Positions 8,942 to 17,489 are shown, counted from the first letter of the stretch. The stretch: DNA of 33,876 nt from CAKUFA01 sp963646285 (GCA_963646285.1 CAVIWF010000026.1:1-33876), one strand, 5' to 3'. The notes: generated from the letters alone by a model not told the origin. Numbers and translations are program-made.

Positions 8942-9249
8942 TTTGAAGACTCCTCTCCGCTTTCTCAGCAAGTTGTTCAATTTATACAAAGAATTTCAGA
9001 TGGAGGTGAAAGGCCTCTGTCTGTTCCTGCTATGAGCATGATAATAGAAACGTTAATTATTCTCAATATTATGAATCAATCATTTTGCTTCCAAAAAACA
9101 ACGATGCTGCGATACCAGTAAAAATCACCAAATAACAATTTTGCATTTGGAAAGTGTGTAAAAATCGTTGAAAGATCGGATTGCTTTTTCTGGCAAGTTA
9201 TTTTACCATAAAGACAAGCAATATGTTGAATAAAAAGGAGTGTATCCTC
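8942..9249. promoter_or_regulatory. Divergent control region between the hydrolase and transporter operons
   Basis: A 308-base AT-rich gap between divergent operons. Leftward candidate promoter: TTCACC (9005-9010 on the complement), 18 bases, TATAAA (8981-8986). Rightward candidate: TTGCTT (9181-9186), 17 bases, TACCAT (9204-9209). Both are weak matches, as expected of activated promoters. The middle (about 9040-9180) is very AT-rich, and TAGAAACGTTAATT near 9047-9060 loosely resembles a catabolite-responsive element with about three mismatches. The YesN-type regulator encoded downstream is the natural candidate to bind here. No operator is proven. Confidence 0.55.
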
Positions 9250-10212
9250 ATGGTCGAGAACCGGCTCACGCCGACCCCAGTACTGCATGGGAAGAAAAAG
9301 ACGTTAGGGCACCGTATATGGGAATTCCGCACCATGTATGCGTTCCTGCTGCCCGCCATCATTGTGGTGATCGTTTTTGCTTACATCCCCATGTTTGGCT
9401 TAGTCATGGCATTTCAGAAATATGACTTGGTGAAGGGCTTTGCAGGCAGTGACTTTGTTGGCCTGAAACATTTTTCAAAATTCCTGCGGGATAAGGATTT
9501 TTGGGCGGCGTTGCGGAACACCTTGTCCATTAATGGACTGCATATTCTGATCGGTTTCCCGCTGCCCATTGCGCTAGGCATTGCAATTTTTTCCATGAGA
9601 GATTCCGTGTTCAAACGCGTGACGCAGACCATCACTTACTTACCCCATTTCATCAGTTGGGTCGTCATTGCAGGTTTGGTGTACAAAATGCTTGATCAGC
9701 AGACAGGCATTGTAAACACACTGATTGTTGCCATGGGTGGCGAGCGGATCGCCTTCATGCGGGATCCGAATTACTTCTTGGGCATCATCATTGTGGTGGC
9801 CATTTGGAAAGAAATCGGCTGGAATACCATCATTTATCTAGCAGCGCTTTCCGCCATCCCCACCGAGCAGTATGAATCCGCAGTGGTAGACGGAGCAAAC
9901 GGCTGGCAGAAGCTAATTTACATCACTCTGCCCAGCATCGCCCCCACCATCGGCCTGATGCTGATTATGACGGTGGGCAACTTGGTCAACGGCAACGGCG
10001 GTATCGGTTTTGACGCAGTGTACAACCTCCGCAACGCCCTATTGGCTTCCAAAGCCAACACCCTAGACTACTTCATTTTTGCGGAAGGCATTCTGTCTAA
10101 CAAGCTCAGCTATGCAACAGCAATCGGTTTGGCGCAGGGATTAGTCAGTCTGTTACTGGTCATACTGGCGAACACCACTAGCCGCAAACTACGTGGCTAC
10201 GGCGCATTTTGA
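9250..10212 (+). CDS. ABC sugar transporter permease, LplB type
   Basis: A 320-residue inner-membrane permease of the binding-protein-dependent family, LplB/PotB-like branch used for oligosaccharides. About six transmembrane helices are visible, the first near residues 29-52 (FLLPAIIVVIVFAYIPMFGL). The cytoplasmic EAA loop YESAVVDGANGWQKLIYITL at about 208-227 contacts the ATPase. The C-terminus TSRKLRGYGAF is typical of the family. ATG at 9250 is preferred because AAAGGAG sits about 9 bases upstream; in-frame starts at 9181 and 9223 lack one. First gene of the rightward operon, followed by the partner permease after 31 bases. Confidence 0.92.
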   Translation: MVENRLTPTPVLHGKKKTLGHRIWEFRTMYAFLLPAIIVVIVFAYIPMFGLVMAFQKYDLVKGFAGSDFVGLKHFSKFLRDKDFWAALRNTLSINGLHILIGFPLPIALGIAIFSMRDSVFKRVTQTITYLPHFISWVVIAGLVYKMLDQQTGIVNTLIVAMGGERIAFMRDPNYFLGIIIVVAIWKEIGWNTIIYLAALSAIPTEQYESAVVDGANGWQKLIYITLPSIAPTIGLMLIMTVGNLVNGNGGIGFDAVYNLRNALLASKANTLDYFIFAEGILSNKLSYATAIGLAQGLVSLLLVILANTTSRKLRGYGAF

Positions 10213-10243
10213 TTCATGCAGGCTTGAAGGGAGGAAAAAACCA

Positions 10244-11122
10244 ATGGTTGGTAATAAAAGAAGTAAGGTCTGCAAAGAGGTCATTCTGCGGATTATCATG
10301 CTGCTGCTCAGTGCCCTGGTGCTGTTCCCGTTTCTATATTGTGTGGCCTATTCACTCAGCGACAGCGTGGCGGTCATGACGACGCAGATCACAATCTTCC
10401 CTGTGCAGCCCACCTTCAAAAACTACATCGAGGTGCTGAACCAGCGGAACATTTTCAATTCGTTCTTCATTTCTATCGGGCGTACAATTCTAGGTGCAAC
10501 ATATACGGTCATCATCACGGGTCTTGCATCCTATGCAATCTCCAAGCGCAGTCTGCCAGGTCGACGCGGGCTGTCCATCTTCATGTTGATTCCCATGTAT
10601 ATCAGCGGTGGACTGATTCCCACCTATATATTGATGTTCCGGCTGCACCTGATCAACAGCTTTTGGGTGTACATTCTACCCAATGGCTTTTGGGCCTTCA
10701 ACATGCTGCTGATGCGCACCTACTTCGGTGGCCTGCCCAAAGAATTAGAAGAGGCTGCCAAGCTGGATGGTGCTGGCGACTTGAAAATTTTTTTCCGCAT
10801 CATCGTTCCCTGCTCCATGCCCATCATTGCCGTTATTGCCATGTACAGCGGCGTGTGGCAATGGAACGCCTGGTATGATGCAATGGTGTACATTACCAAG
10901 TCCGCACTAAAGCCCCTGCAAGCCATCCTGCAGGAAATGATTATGGCTTCCTACGCAACACAGACTTCACTGGCTTCTGGTGGTGGCATTGTGGAACAAT
11001 CCTCACCCGAGGGTATCCGCATGGCAACGCTAGTTGTCACAACTCTGCCTATCGTCATCGTGTATCCCTTCTTCCAGAAATACTTTGTGCAAGGTGTGAT
11101 GATTGGCGCAGTCAAAGCGTAA
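10244..11122 (+). CDS. ABC sugar transporter permease, YtcP type
   Basis: A 292-residue permease of the MalG-like carbohydrate family, closest in style to YtcP. It pairs with the preceding LplB-type protein as a heterodimeric channel. Transmembrane segments include residues about 12-36 and 90-112. The EAA loop LPKELEEAAKLDGAGDLKIF lies at about 164-183. It ends with FFQKYFVQGVMIGAVKA, a strongly conserved tail in this subfamily. ATG at 10244 has GGGAGG about 8 bases upstream; an in-frame start at 10193 would overlap the previous gene and has no good site. No ATP-binding subunit follows, so a shared MsmX-type ATPase encoded elsewhere is likely. Confidence 0.92.
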   Translation: MVGNKRSKVCKEVILRIIMLLLSALVLFPFLYCVAYSLSDSVAVMTTQITIFPVQPTFKNYIEVLNQRNIFNSFFISIGRTILGATYTVIITGLASYAISKRSLPGRRGLSIFMLIPMYISGGLIPTYILMFRLHLINSFWVYILPNGFWAFNMLLMRTYFGGLPKELEEAAKLDGAGDLKIFFRIIVPCSMPIIAVIAMYSGVWQWNAWYDAMVYITKSALKPLQAILQEMIMASYATQTSLASGGGIVEQSSPEGIRMATLVVTTLPIVIVYPFFQKYFVQGVMIGAVKA

Positions 11123-11198
11123 CATAGCTTCTGCTGACGGTGTATCATTCTCGGCTGTCATGCCGGTGAAAGATAAAAACAAAAGGAGGTATCTCTCA

Positions 11199-12914
11199 AT
11201 GGCAAAACGTTTCATCGCACTGCTTCTGTCTGCAATGATGGTGCTTGGGCTTGTTCCTGCCATGACAGAAAGCACCAACGATCTGGACTGGATCGATCTA
11301 GTGGTCGACCTAGAGTACAGCGATACGGCTAATTTCCTGGACAACCCCAACGACGTGGTGACCCCGTGGATCGAGAACAAGTTCCACATTCGGGTCAGTG
11401 AAGTCATTCAGGGCGGTCTAACCACCATCGGCTTCAAGGAGCGGCTGGCAACCTACATTGCTGCCAACAACCTGCCCGACGTAGTCATTTGCGGCAACGA
11501 AATGGCTGCTTATGCCGTAGCAACCGGCTACTACGGCCAGGGTTACGACGACCTGATTGAAAATAACATGCCCAACCTAGCCAAGTACTTCGACGCAGAT
11601 TTCTGGCCTCGTTACAGCAACAACGGCGTGAAAACCCAGATTCCCTGCGTGTACGTCGATACTTCCAAAGAACCCTACGCCTCTGATCCCTACTGCATGC
11701 CCTTAGGTACCTGGGCGCTGTGGGTTCGTGAGGATCTGCTGGCGCAGGCTGGCTACACCTTCACCCCCGTAAAGGAAATCAACGCAAAAACCGTGGATCA
11801 AGGTCTGATGCCTACCTTGGAGGACTACGCCATCACCCCTGCTATTGACACCCCCGAAGCTTTCCGCGAAATGCTGGAAAAGATTCAGGCGTTGAACATC
11901 AAGGTCGGCGACTCTGATTTGATCCCCTTCAGCTCCATCGACTGGTCTCAGTTCCATGTAGGCTCCATGTTCGACTTTGGTCATTGGCGTCAGACCGATG
12001 ACGGTGATGTTGGCGGCTTCATCGGCAGTGCCGGTGCGAAGGAATACTACCACTACCTGAACCAGCTGTATCAGAGTGGCCTGATTGATGCCGACTTCAT
12101 TGTACAAACCAGCGATCAGCTGCAGTCTAAGATTGCGGCAGGACGCGTTGGCGCAGGCATGTACATTGGCGACGTAACCAGTGCGCAGAGTGCACTGTAC
12201 CAGACCGTGGGCGAGGATGCCACCATCCGCTTCATTCCCTGGCCGAAGGCTGACGACAGCGGCTTGGGTGCTTACGACATTTTCGAAGCCGGCTTCTGGC
12301 GCGTGATAATCCGCAGCGATATGGAACGTGAAAAGAAGGAACGTCTGATCGAGTACTTCGACTGGTTCTTCTCTGACGAGGGCATGGATGTTTGTTCTTG
12401 GGGTCCCGCTGAGGCTGGTCTCTATACCACCGATGAAAACGGTGTGCGTCACTTTGTAGACGAGACTACCCAGAACGACATGCTGAATTCCGTAAACAAT
12501 GGCAAGGGTGCTGATTACTATGGACTGTATAACTACAACTACAGTTCCTACTACAAGTACCTGAACAAAGCCGCTGCCTGTGCACCCATCATTAACAACT
12601 ACAACCCCTATGATCCCGCCCGTACAGTAGCTCCCCACCTGAACAGCTTGAACTTGAACAAAGCCATCTGTGCGCTGGGTGGCTATGACATGAGCGGCCG
12701 CTATGCATACGGTGACGGTACCGACACTGTAGCGAGCGTAAGCAGCTGGTATTGGAGCAAGTTCACCGGCGAGCTGGTAGCTCCGATCCTGACTGCGACC
12801 TCCGAGGACGAGTTCAACACCGCATGGGACGATATGTACGAGGAGTTCCTTGATGATACGGATTATGAAGCGGCTGTGGAGAACATGACCAAGTGGTTTG
12901 CAGAAAACCGGTAA
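11199..12914 (+). CDS. Extracellular sugar-binding protein of the LplA-like ABC transporter
   Basis: A 571-residue secreted solute-binding protein that would deliver an oligosaccharide to the two preceding permeases. The N-terminus MAKRFIALLLSAMMVLGLVP is a signal peptide, but there is no lipobox cysteine; residues 21-35 contain none. The mature part has family-1 solute-binding features: DVVTPWIENKFHI early on, and aromatic-rich segments such as GADYYGLYNYNYSSYY, typical of carbohydrate sites. Start: ATG at 11199 with AAAGGAGGT upstream; an in-frame ATG at 11103 overlaps the permease gene and would bury the signal peptide. The strand carries many C-ending codons, consistent with high expression. 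A hairpin follows the stop codon. Confidence 0.9.
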   Translation: MAKRFIALLLSAMMVLGLVPAMTESTNDLDWIDLVVDLEYSDTANFLDNPNDVVTPWIENKFHIRVSEVIQGGLTTIGFKERLATYIAANNLPDVVICGNEMAAYAVATGYYGQGYDDLIENNMPNLAKYFDADFWPRYSNNGVKTQIPCVYVDTSKEPYASDPYCMPLGTWALWVREDLLAQAGYTFTPVKEINAKTVDQGLMPTLEDYAITPAIDTPEAFREMLEKIQALNIKVGDSDLIPFSSIDWSQFHVGSMFDFGHWRQTDDGDVGGFIGSAGAKEYYHYLNQLYQSGLIDADFIVQTSDQLQSKIAAGRVGAGMYIGDVTSAQSALYQTVGEDATIRFIPWPKADDSGLGAYDIFEAGFWRVIIRSDMEREKKERLIEYFDWFFSDEGMDVCSWGPAEAGLYTTDENGVRHFVDETTQNDMLNSVNNGKGADYYGLYNYNYSSYYKYLNKAAACAPIINNYNPYDPARTVAPHLNSLNLNKAICALGGYDMSGRYAYGDGTDTVASVSSWYWSKFTGELVAPILTATSEDEFNTAWDDMYEEFLDDTDYEAAVENMTKWFAENR

Positions 12915-12932
12915 AGCACACATAAACCCACT

Positions 12933-12962
12933 AGGGGAACGCCGCGCATGTGGTGTTCCCCT
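12933..12962 (+). terminator. Hairpin after the transporter genes, possible partial terminator
   Basis: AGGGGAACGCC (12933-12943) pairs with GGTGTTCCCCT (12952-12962) over 11 pairs, one a G-T wobble, around an 8-base loop. The following bases (CTCATGTTGTTG) are only moderately T-rich, so it may end some transcripts or protect the 3' end of the transporter mRNA, keeping the regulator genes at lower expression. Confidence 0.6.
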
Positions 12963-12971
12963 CTCATGTTG

Positions 12972-13000
12972 TTGCAATTAAGCGATATACTGTGTATTCT
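12972..13000 (+). promoter_or_regulatory. Candidate promoter for the yesN/yesM-type genes
   Basis: TTGCAA (12972-12977), 17 bases, TATTCT (12995-13000), within the 174-base gap between the binding-protein stop codon and the response-regulator start. The -35 matches 5 of 6 consensus bases and the -10 only 4 of 6. It would give the regulators a basal supply independent of the induced transporter promoter. Confidence 0.4.
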
Positions 13001-13088
13001 TTTATGAGTCCTATCTGAATGACAAGGATTTTTCCAATGCATTTCGAATAATACAAAGTAAGAGAAAAAAACAGGAGGCTGTGTCAGT

Positions 13089-14690
13089 ATGTATAGCGTA
13101 CTAATCGTGGATGACTTTGCCATTGATCGTCAAAACATTGCGGATGCAGTGCGCTCCTTCAGCAAGCTGCCGCTGCACATCATCGGCACATGCGAAAACG
13201 CCTATGATGCACTGGAAATCATTCGCAACATGGAGGTAGATATTCTCATTTGTGATGTGGAAATGTCAGGCATGACGGGCATCGAGTTGGCGAACACCCT
13301 TCGCACAGAGAGTTTCCGCGGCCGTATCATTTTTTGTAGCCTATACGATAAGTTGCATTACCTGCAAGCAGCCATTGCCGTACACAGCGACGGCTATATC
13401 ACCAAGCCCTTTTCCCAAGAAGAGCTGGAAAACTGCCTGTGTCGGATCATTCAGAGTTTTCAAAGCCTAGATCAACAGCGACAGCAGCTGCGCCAGCTCC
13501 AAGATACCATGCGTTCTCATCAGATAAAGCTGCGCCGGGAACTTTGCTCCGACATGCTACTCTGCTATGACATTTCGGAAGAGGAATGCCTGCGCCGTCA
13601 GCGGCTGCTTGGCATGGACGACAGCAGCTATTACCGCATCGGCATGGTGGAGATTGACTTAGAGAGCACCGCTATGGTGGTAGACGACGTATCCGTAGTA
13701 CCATATCAGGTGTATCAGGAACTGAAGCAGAATTTAGGTTCTCCAACTCCGTACTACGTTGTGCGCATGAATGAGCGTTTTTACACGCTAGTGTTTTCCT
13801 TTGAAGCAGATATTATCGCCATGGATTCCCGCCACACGTTGGAGACTGTGTTGAATGCCCTGACACTGAAGCTGCGGGATCAGGGTGTGATGACTACTGC
13901 AACCTTCAGCGCTTCCATTAAAAACTTGTGGGATATTCGCAAGCAGTATGAGCTGTGCATGCGGCTTTTGCGCAACAAGGACAGGTATGGCGGGGACAGC
14001 GTAGTCTTTGCCGAAGAGAGTGCGCCTCAGACCACATCACCCGCCATGCTGATGCAGACCTATCACTCCCTGCTAACAAATCTGCTCATCAAGGAAACCG
14101 AAAATCCGGAACAAGACATAGTGACTTTTTTGAATGACATCATGGACGGTGCCTCCTTTCCCCAACAGCAAATGTTCTGCCATTACTTGTTTGGCAGCGT
14201 GCAGTTTATTGTGCAGCAAGAAATTGGTACGGACGATTACTTTGAAAATGAACTGAGTGGCTTGCTAATGCAGAACCATGCCTTCGCCTGTCCTGAGGAC
14301 TGTTTCCTCTTTGCGAAGAAGATTTTGATGTTTACTCATCAGCGGCTGCATCAGCGGGAGTGCGGACGGTATGACGAGCTGATTCGCCAGATTAAGGAAT
14401 ACATTCGCACAAGTAACCTGAAAATCGTCCACCTGGGCATGATTGCCGACCATTTCTCCTATAGTCCTAATTATCTGAACCACATCTTCAAGGAAACCAC
14501 GGATGTAACCATATTGGATTACATCACCCATTGCCGCATTCGTCAAGCGAAAAAGCTGATGACGGAGACAAACAAAAATCTGACCGACATTGCTACAGAG
14601 GTAGGCTATAGCCACGCCACTTATTTGTCCATTGTATTTAAGCGGCAGGAAGGCATAACGCCCAAACAGTTTATGGAGGGGCGGCGATGA
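13089..14690 (+). CDS. Response regulator with AraC-type DNA-binding domain, YesN type
   Basis: A 533-residue transcription regulator. Residues 1-122 form a receiver domain: acidic Asp8 and Asp9, phosphoacceptor Asp56 in DILICDVEMSG, and Lys106 in DGYITKPF. A long middle region (about 130-420) is characteristic of YesN-like regulators and lacks a familiar motif. Residues about 430-530 carry two AraC helix-turn-helix units (IADHFSYSPNYLNHIFKETT and IATEVGYSHATYLSIVFKRQ). It probably activates the divergent operons when phosphorylated by the kinase encoded next. Start supported by AGGAGG about 9 bases upstream of ATG 13089. Its TGA overlaps the kinase ATG (14687-14690), indicating translational coupling. 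Confidence 0.93.
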   Translation: MYSVLIVDDFAIDRQNIADAVRSFSKLPLHIIGTCENAYDALEIIRNMEVDILICDVEMSGMTGIELANTLRTESFRGRIIFCSLYDKLHYLQAAIAVHSDGYITKPFSQEELENCLCRIIQSFQSLDQQRQQLRQLQDTMRSHQIKLRRELCSDMLLCYDISEEECLRRQRLLGMDDSSYYRIGMVEIDLESTAMVVDDVSVVPYQVYQELKQNLGSPTPYYVVRMNERFYTLVFSFEADIIAMDSRHTLETVLNALTLKLRDQGVMTTATFSASIKNLWDIRKQYELCMRLLRNKDRYGGDSVVFAEESAPQTTSPAMLMQTYHSLLTNLLIKETENPEQDIVTFLNDIMDGASFPQQQMFCHYLFGSVQFIVQQEIGTDDYFENELSGLLMQNHAFACPEDCFLFAKKILMFTHQRLHQRECGRYDELIRQIKEYIRTSNLKIVHLGMIADHFSYSPNYLNHIFKETTDVTILDYITHCRIRQAKKLMTETNKNLTDIATEVGYSHATYLSIVFKRQEGITPKQFMEGRR

Positions 14691-16465
14691 AGCACATAAA
14701 AAGATGGCTGAACACGATCCATGGGCGCATGTTTATGGTTTCTGCCAGCGTGATCATGATGGTCATTGCTTGTTTGGTGGTGGTGTTTCACCACACCACG
14801 CTGCGGGACATGGACACACAGGTGCGGCTGGAACAGCAAAAGTCGACAGAGGCCTCCATGTCGGAGCTGGACATTTACCTGACAACACTGATGGCAAAAA
14901 CAGACGTTCTGTTTGTCAACGATGAATTTGCCAACTTATTGTCTATGCAGCCCGTCACCCTCAGTGAACAAGTTTTTGCATCTAATCAAATGCGTACATT
15001 GATCGACTACGCCATGTTCAATCTGCGCTATGCTGAAGTGCCCGCAACCACCTACCGCGGCGGATCTGCCTATGGCAAACTCTATCTGCTCCATCCCAAT
15101 GTGTATATCGACAACATGGGTGTTTTCAATTTTTCCGATATTGCCGATGATCCTTTCGTGCGCCGCTTAGATGAGCATAACGTGGTGTTCAGCTGGGGTT
15201 GTCTGAACCTAGGGAGTGCGGGGCAATATCTGCATTTCAACCGCTGGATGTTGAACTCCGATAAGACCCAGCGCATGGCTTTGCTGCAGGTGCGCATTCC
15301 GCTTGCAAAAATCGAAGCAGTGCTAATGCCTGAATTGTCATCCTATCAGCGTGCTGCATTTTACTTATCAGAGGATGGAGATGTGGTTTGTGCCAAGGGC
15401 GACGAAACGCTGTTGCCACAGGTAAAATCGGGACAGCTGGATAGCAGTTTCATTGTTGGGGATACGGTCAGCAGCCTGAACAACTATCGACTAGTGACCA
15501 TCTACGACGCCCGGTTGATCGGCAACCACACTGCCTCGTTGAGCGTTTTTTACTTTTTGTGCGGCAGCGCCGGCATTCTGCTCAGCGGTATTTTGCTATT
15601 CTTCGTCAGCCGCATCCTGCTGAAAGGCATCAAGCAACTAGCTGAAAAGGAAAAGCTGGCAACCGAAGCTCCGGATCAATACGTAAAGATGCCCAAAATT
15701 ACCGGCTGTCAGGAAATTGTGGAGCTAGATGATTCCTGCATACAACTAGTAAACACTATCAACAGCCTGCATGCAAAGGAAGCGTTGTATCAGACTGCCA
15801 TCAATGAAGTACAGGCGGAGCTAATGCAGGAACAGTTCAATCCGCACCTGCTGTACAACACCCTTTCGCTGGTAAATTTCAAAGCCAAGGAGCAGGGACA
15901 ATGGGAAATTTCGCACGTGCTGACAAACCTAATCAAGTTTTACAAGCAGGTGCTGAACCGTGGTCAAATGATTTATACCATCCAGGAAGAAATGAGTTTA
16001 ATTGCGAACTATTTGTCCATTGTGCGACAGGTATACAGTCTTGATTTAACTTTTTCACTGCTCGTGAGTGAGGAGGCACAGTCCTTCTATTCTGTGAAAA
16101 TGTTCCTGCAGCCGATCGTGGAAAACGCCGTGCTGCACGGCATTCGACAAATTGGCTCCGGGACGCTGACCATCACGGGTGAAAAGAAGGGCGACATGCT
16201 CCGCTTTGTGGTGGAGGACGACGGCGCTGGCATGGAGGAAGAAGCGCTGACACGGCTGCGAGAGGTGCTGGACTGCAAGAACAACTCACATCCAGATCAT
16301 AGCTATGGTATCAGCAGCGTGGCACGGCGGTTGAACCTAGTGTTCAATAACGATTATCACATGACGGTGGACAGTGAACTGGGTATAGGAACGCGGGTGG
16401 AACTTTGGATTCCTGCCCTGCGAGAGGACCAAATCAATGCAGCACTGGCTCATCGAATGATTTGA
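14687..16465 (+). CDS. Sensor histidine kinase, YesM type
   Basis: A 592-residue membrane kinase. Transmembrane helix 1 spans about residues 14-36 and helix 2 about 284-311, enclosing an extracytoplasmic sensor domain of roughly 245 residues. The His_kinase domain has the phosphoacceptor His387 in QEQFNPHLLYNTL (family norm QINPHFLYNTL). The ATPase domain shows the N-box FLQPIVENAVLHG (473-485), the G1 box VEDDGAGM (509-516) and a G2-like YGISSVARRLN (540-550). It presumably senses the imported sugar or the loaded binding protein and phosphorylates the YesN-type partner, whose stop codon it overlaps by ATGA. Confidence 0.93.
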   Translation: MKHIKRWLNTIHGRMFMVSASVIMMVIACLVVVFHHTTLRDMDTQVRLEQQKSTEASMSELDIYLTTLMAKTDVLFVNDEFANLLSMQPVTLSEQVFASNQMRTLIDYAMFNLRYAEVPATTYRGGSAYGKLYLLHPNVYIDNMGVFNFSDIADDPFVRRLDEHNVVFSWGCLNLGSAGQYLHFNRWMLNSDKTQRMALLQVRIPLAKIEAVLMPELSSYQRAAFYLSEDGDVVCAKGDETLLPQVKSGQLDSSFIVGDTVSSLNNYRLVTIYDARLIGNHTASLSVFYFLCGSAGILLSGILLFFVSRILLKGIKQLAEKEKLATEAPDQYVKMPKITGCQEIVELDDSCIQLVNTINSLHAKEALYQTAINEVQAELMQEQFNPHLLYNTLSLVNFKAKEQGQWEISHVLTNLIKFYKQVLNRGQMIYTIQEEMSLIANYLSIVRQVYSLDLTFSLLVSEEAQSFYSVKMFLQPIVENAVLHGIRQIGSGTLTITGEKKGDMLRFVVEDDGAGMEEEALTRLREVLDCKNNSHPDHSYGISSVARRLNLVFNNDYHMTVDSELGIGTRVELWIPALREDQINAALAHRMI

Positions 16466-16479
16466 AAGAAGGAAGAAGC

Positions 16480-17391
16480 ATGATGCAATGTCAAGCAGAA
16501 GCATGGCGTGGACAGCATGCACTGACGCTTACGGAGAATAAATTGACACTCCGGCTTTTGCCAGAGCGTGGTGGAAAGGTTGCTTCTCTACAATGGCATA
16601 ATATTGAGCTACTGGCTCAGCCCCGAGATGAAACGTATCCTCCTCTGCAGCCTGATATGCCCTTTCACGCTGGAGACGCTTCCGGATTCGACGATATTTT
16701 CCCCTCTATGGGCATAGAGGACCTGCTGTGGCAGGGAAAGTGCGTCACGCTGCCGGATCATGGCAGACTGTGGAGCCGTCCCATGTCAGCAGAGACTGCG
16801 AACGATCAGGTAACGCTGCGTTATACGGACGAAGAGCTGTCTTTTGCCTATGAGAAGCAGATATTGCTGGCAGGTGGAACGGCACGGTTTCGATATGCAA
16901 TCACCAACCAAGGCGATACGCCAATGCCTTGCGTATGGGTCTGTCATTGCCTACTGCGGTTGGAACCGGATTGCTGTTTTGTTTTCCCGCAGGAAGGTGG
17001 TATAGCGGAGAATTTAATTTCCGGCACAGTGCTTGGCACAGCAGGAGAATGCCGTCCGTTAATCGGCAGCGATTATGATTTTTCCCGCCCGCCTGCGCCT
17101 CAAAGCATGTTGAAATACTATCTTCAGAACTCTGTGCAAGACGCACACTGTGCGGTGTTGTATCCATTGCTTGGGATGCTAACGCATTTGCGTTGGGATA
17201 GAGAAGCACTGCCTTATTTGGGTTTTTGGATAACCACGGGAGCCTATCGCGGCGACTGCAATTTTGCCTTTGAACCTGCAACAGCTTATTACGATACGGT
17301 ATCCTGCGCTGCGAAACATGGTCGGCTGCCTATGCTAGCTCCAGGAGAAACAAAGCATTTTTGGCTAGAACTTCAACCAGAAAAAGCGTGA
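16480..17391 (+). CDS. Galactose-mutarotase-like (aldose 1-epimerase superfamily) protein
   Basis: A 303-residue cytoplasmic beta-sandwich protein. The N-terminus LTLTENKLTLRLLPERGGKV is the classic first strands of the aldose 1-epimerase superfamily, and FDDIFPSMGIEDLLWQGKCV with DHGRLWSRPM matches the active-site face of LacX/GalM-like proteins. It may interconvert anomers of the sugar released by the alpha-galactosidase; exact substrate unknown. ATG at 16480 follows AAGGAAGA; the next codon is also ATG (16483). It starts 14 bases after the kinase gene and is the last gene of the rightward operon. The DUF5107 protein at the far end of the island has the same predicted fold. Confidence 0.83.
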   Translation: MMQCQAEAWRGQHALTLTENKLTLRLLPERGGKVASLQWHNIELLAQPRDETYPPLQPDMPFHAGDASGFDDIFPSMGIEDLLWQGKCVTLPDHGRLWSRPMSAETANDQVTLRYTDEELSFAYEKQILLAGGTARFRYAITNQGDTPMPCVWVCHCLLRLEPDCCFVFPQEGGIAENLISGTVLGTAGECRPLIGSDYDFSRPPAPQSMLKYYLQNSVQDAHCAVLYPLLGMLTHLRWDREALPYLGFWITTGAYRGDCNFAFEPATAYYDTVSCAAKHGRLPMLAPGETKHFWLELQPEKA

Positions 17392-17473
17392 CAAAAACAA
17401 GGTGTCGGAATACCTGCAGACGTCCACACTTCAACGTTTCTACAACACGTTGCACCGCATCAAAGCATCATAA
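17390..17473 (+). pseudogene. Orphan 3' coding fragment at the right island boundary
   Basis: Immediately after the mutarotase-like gene, in another frame, 27 codons end in two consecutive stop codons (TAATAA, 17471-17476). The peptide contains KVSEYLQTSTLQRFYNTLHR and has a protein-like composition, but no start codon or ribosome site of its own. It looks like the tail of a gene whose front was lost when the island was joined here. I cannot name the family; a transposase or recombinase tail is a guess. Confidence 0.35.
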
Positions 17474-17489
17474 TAATACAAAACAAATC

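Noticed and set aside
11703..12977. A 424-codon minus strand open frame over the sugar-binding-protein gene
   Set aside because: It mirrors a well-supported secreted protein gene with C-ending codons, which produces long antisense frames; Val/Ile/Gly-rich, no motif and no ribosome site.
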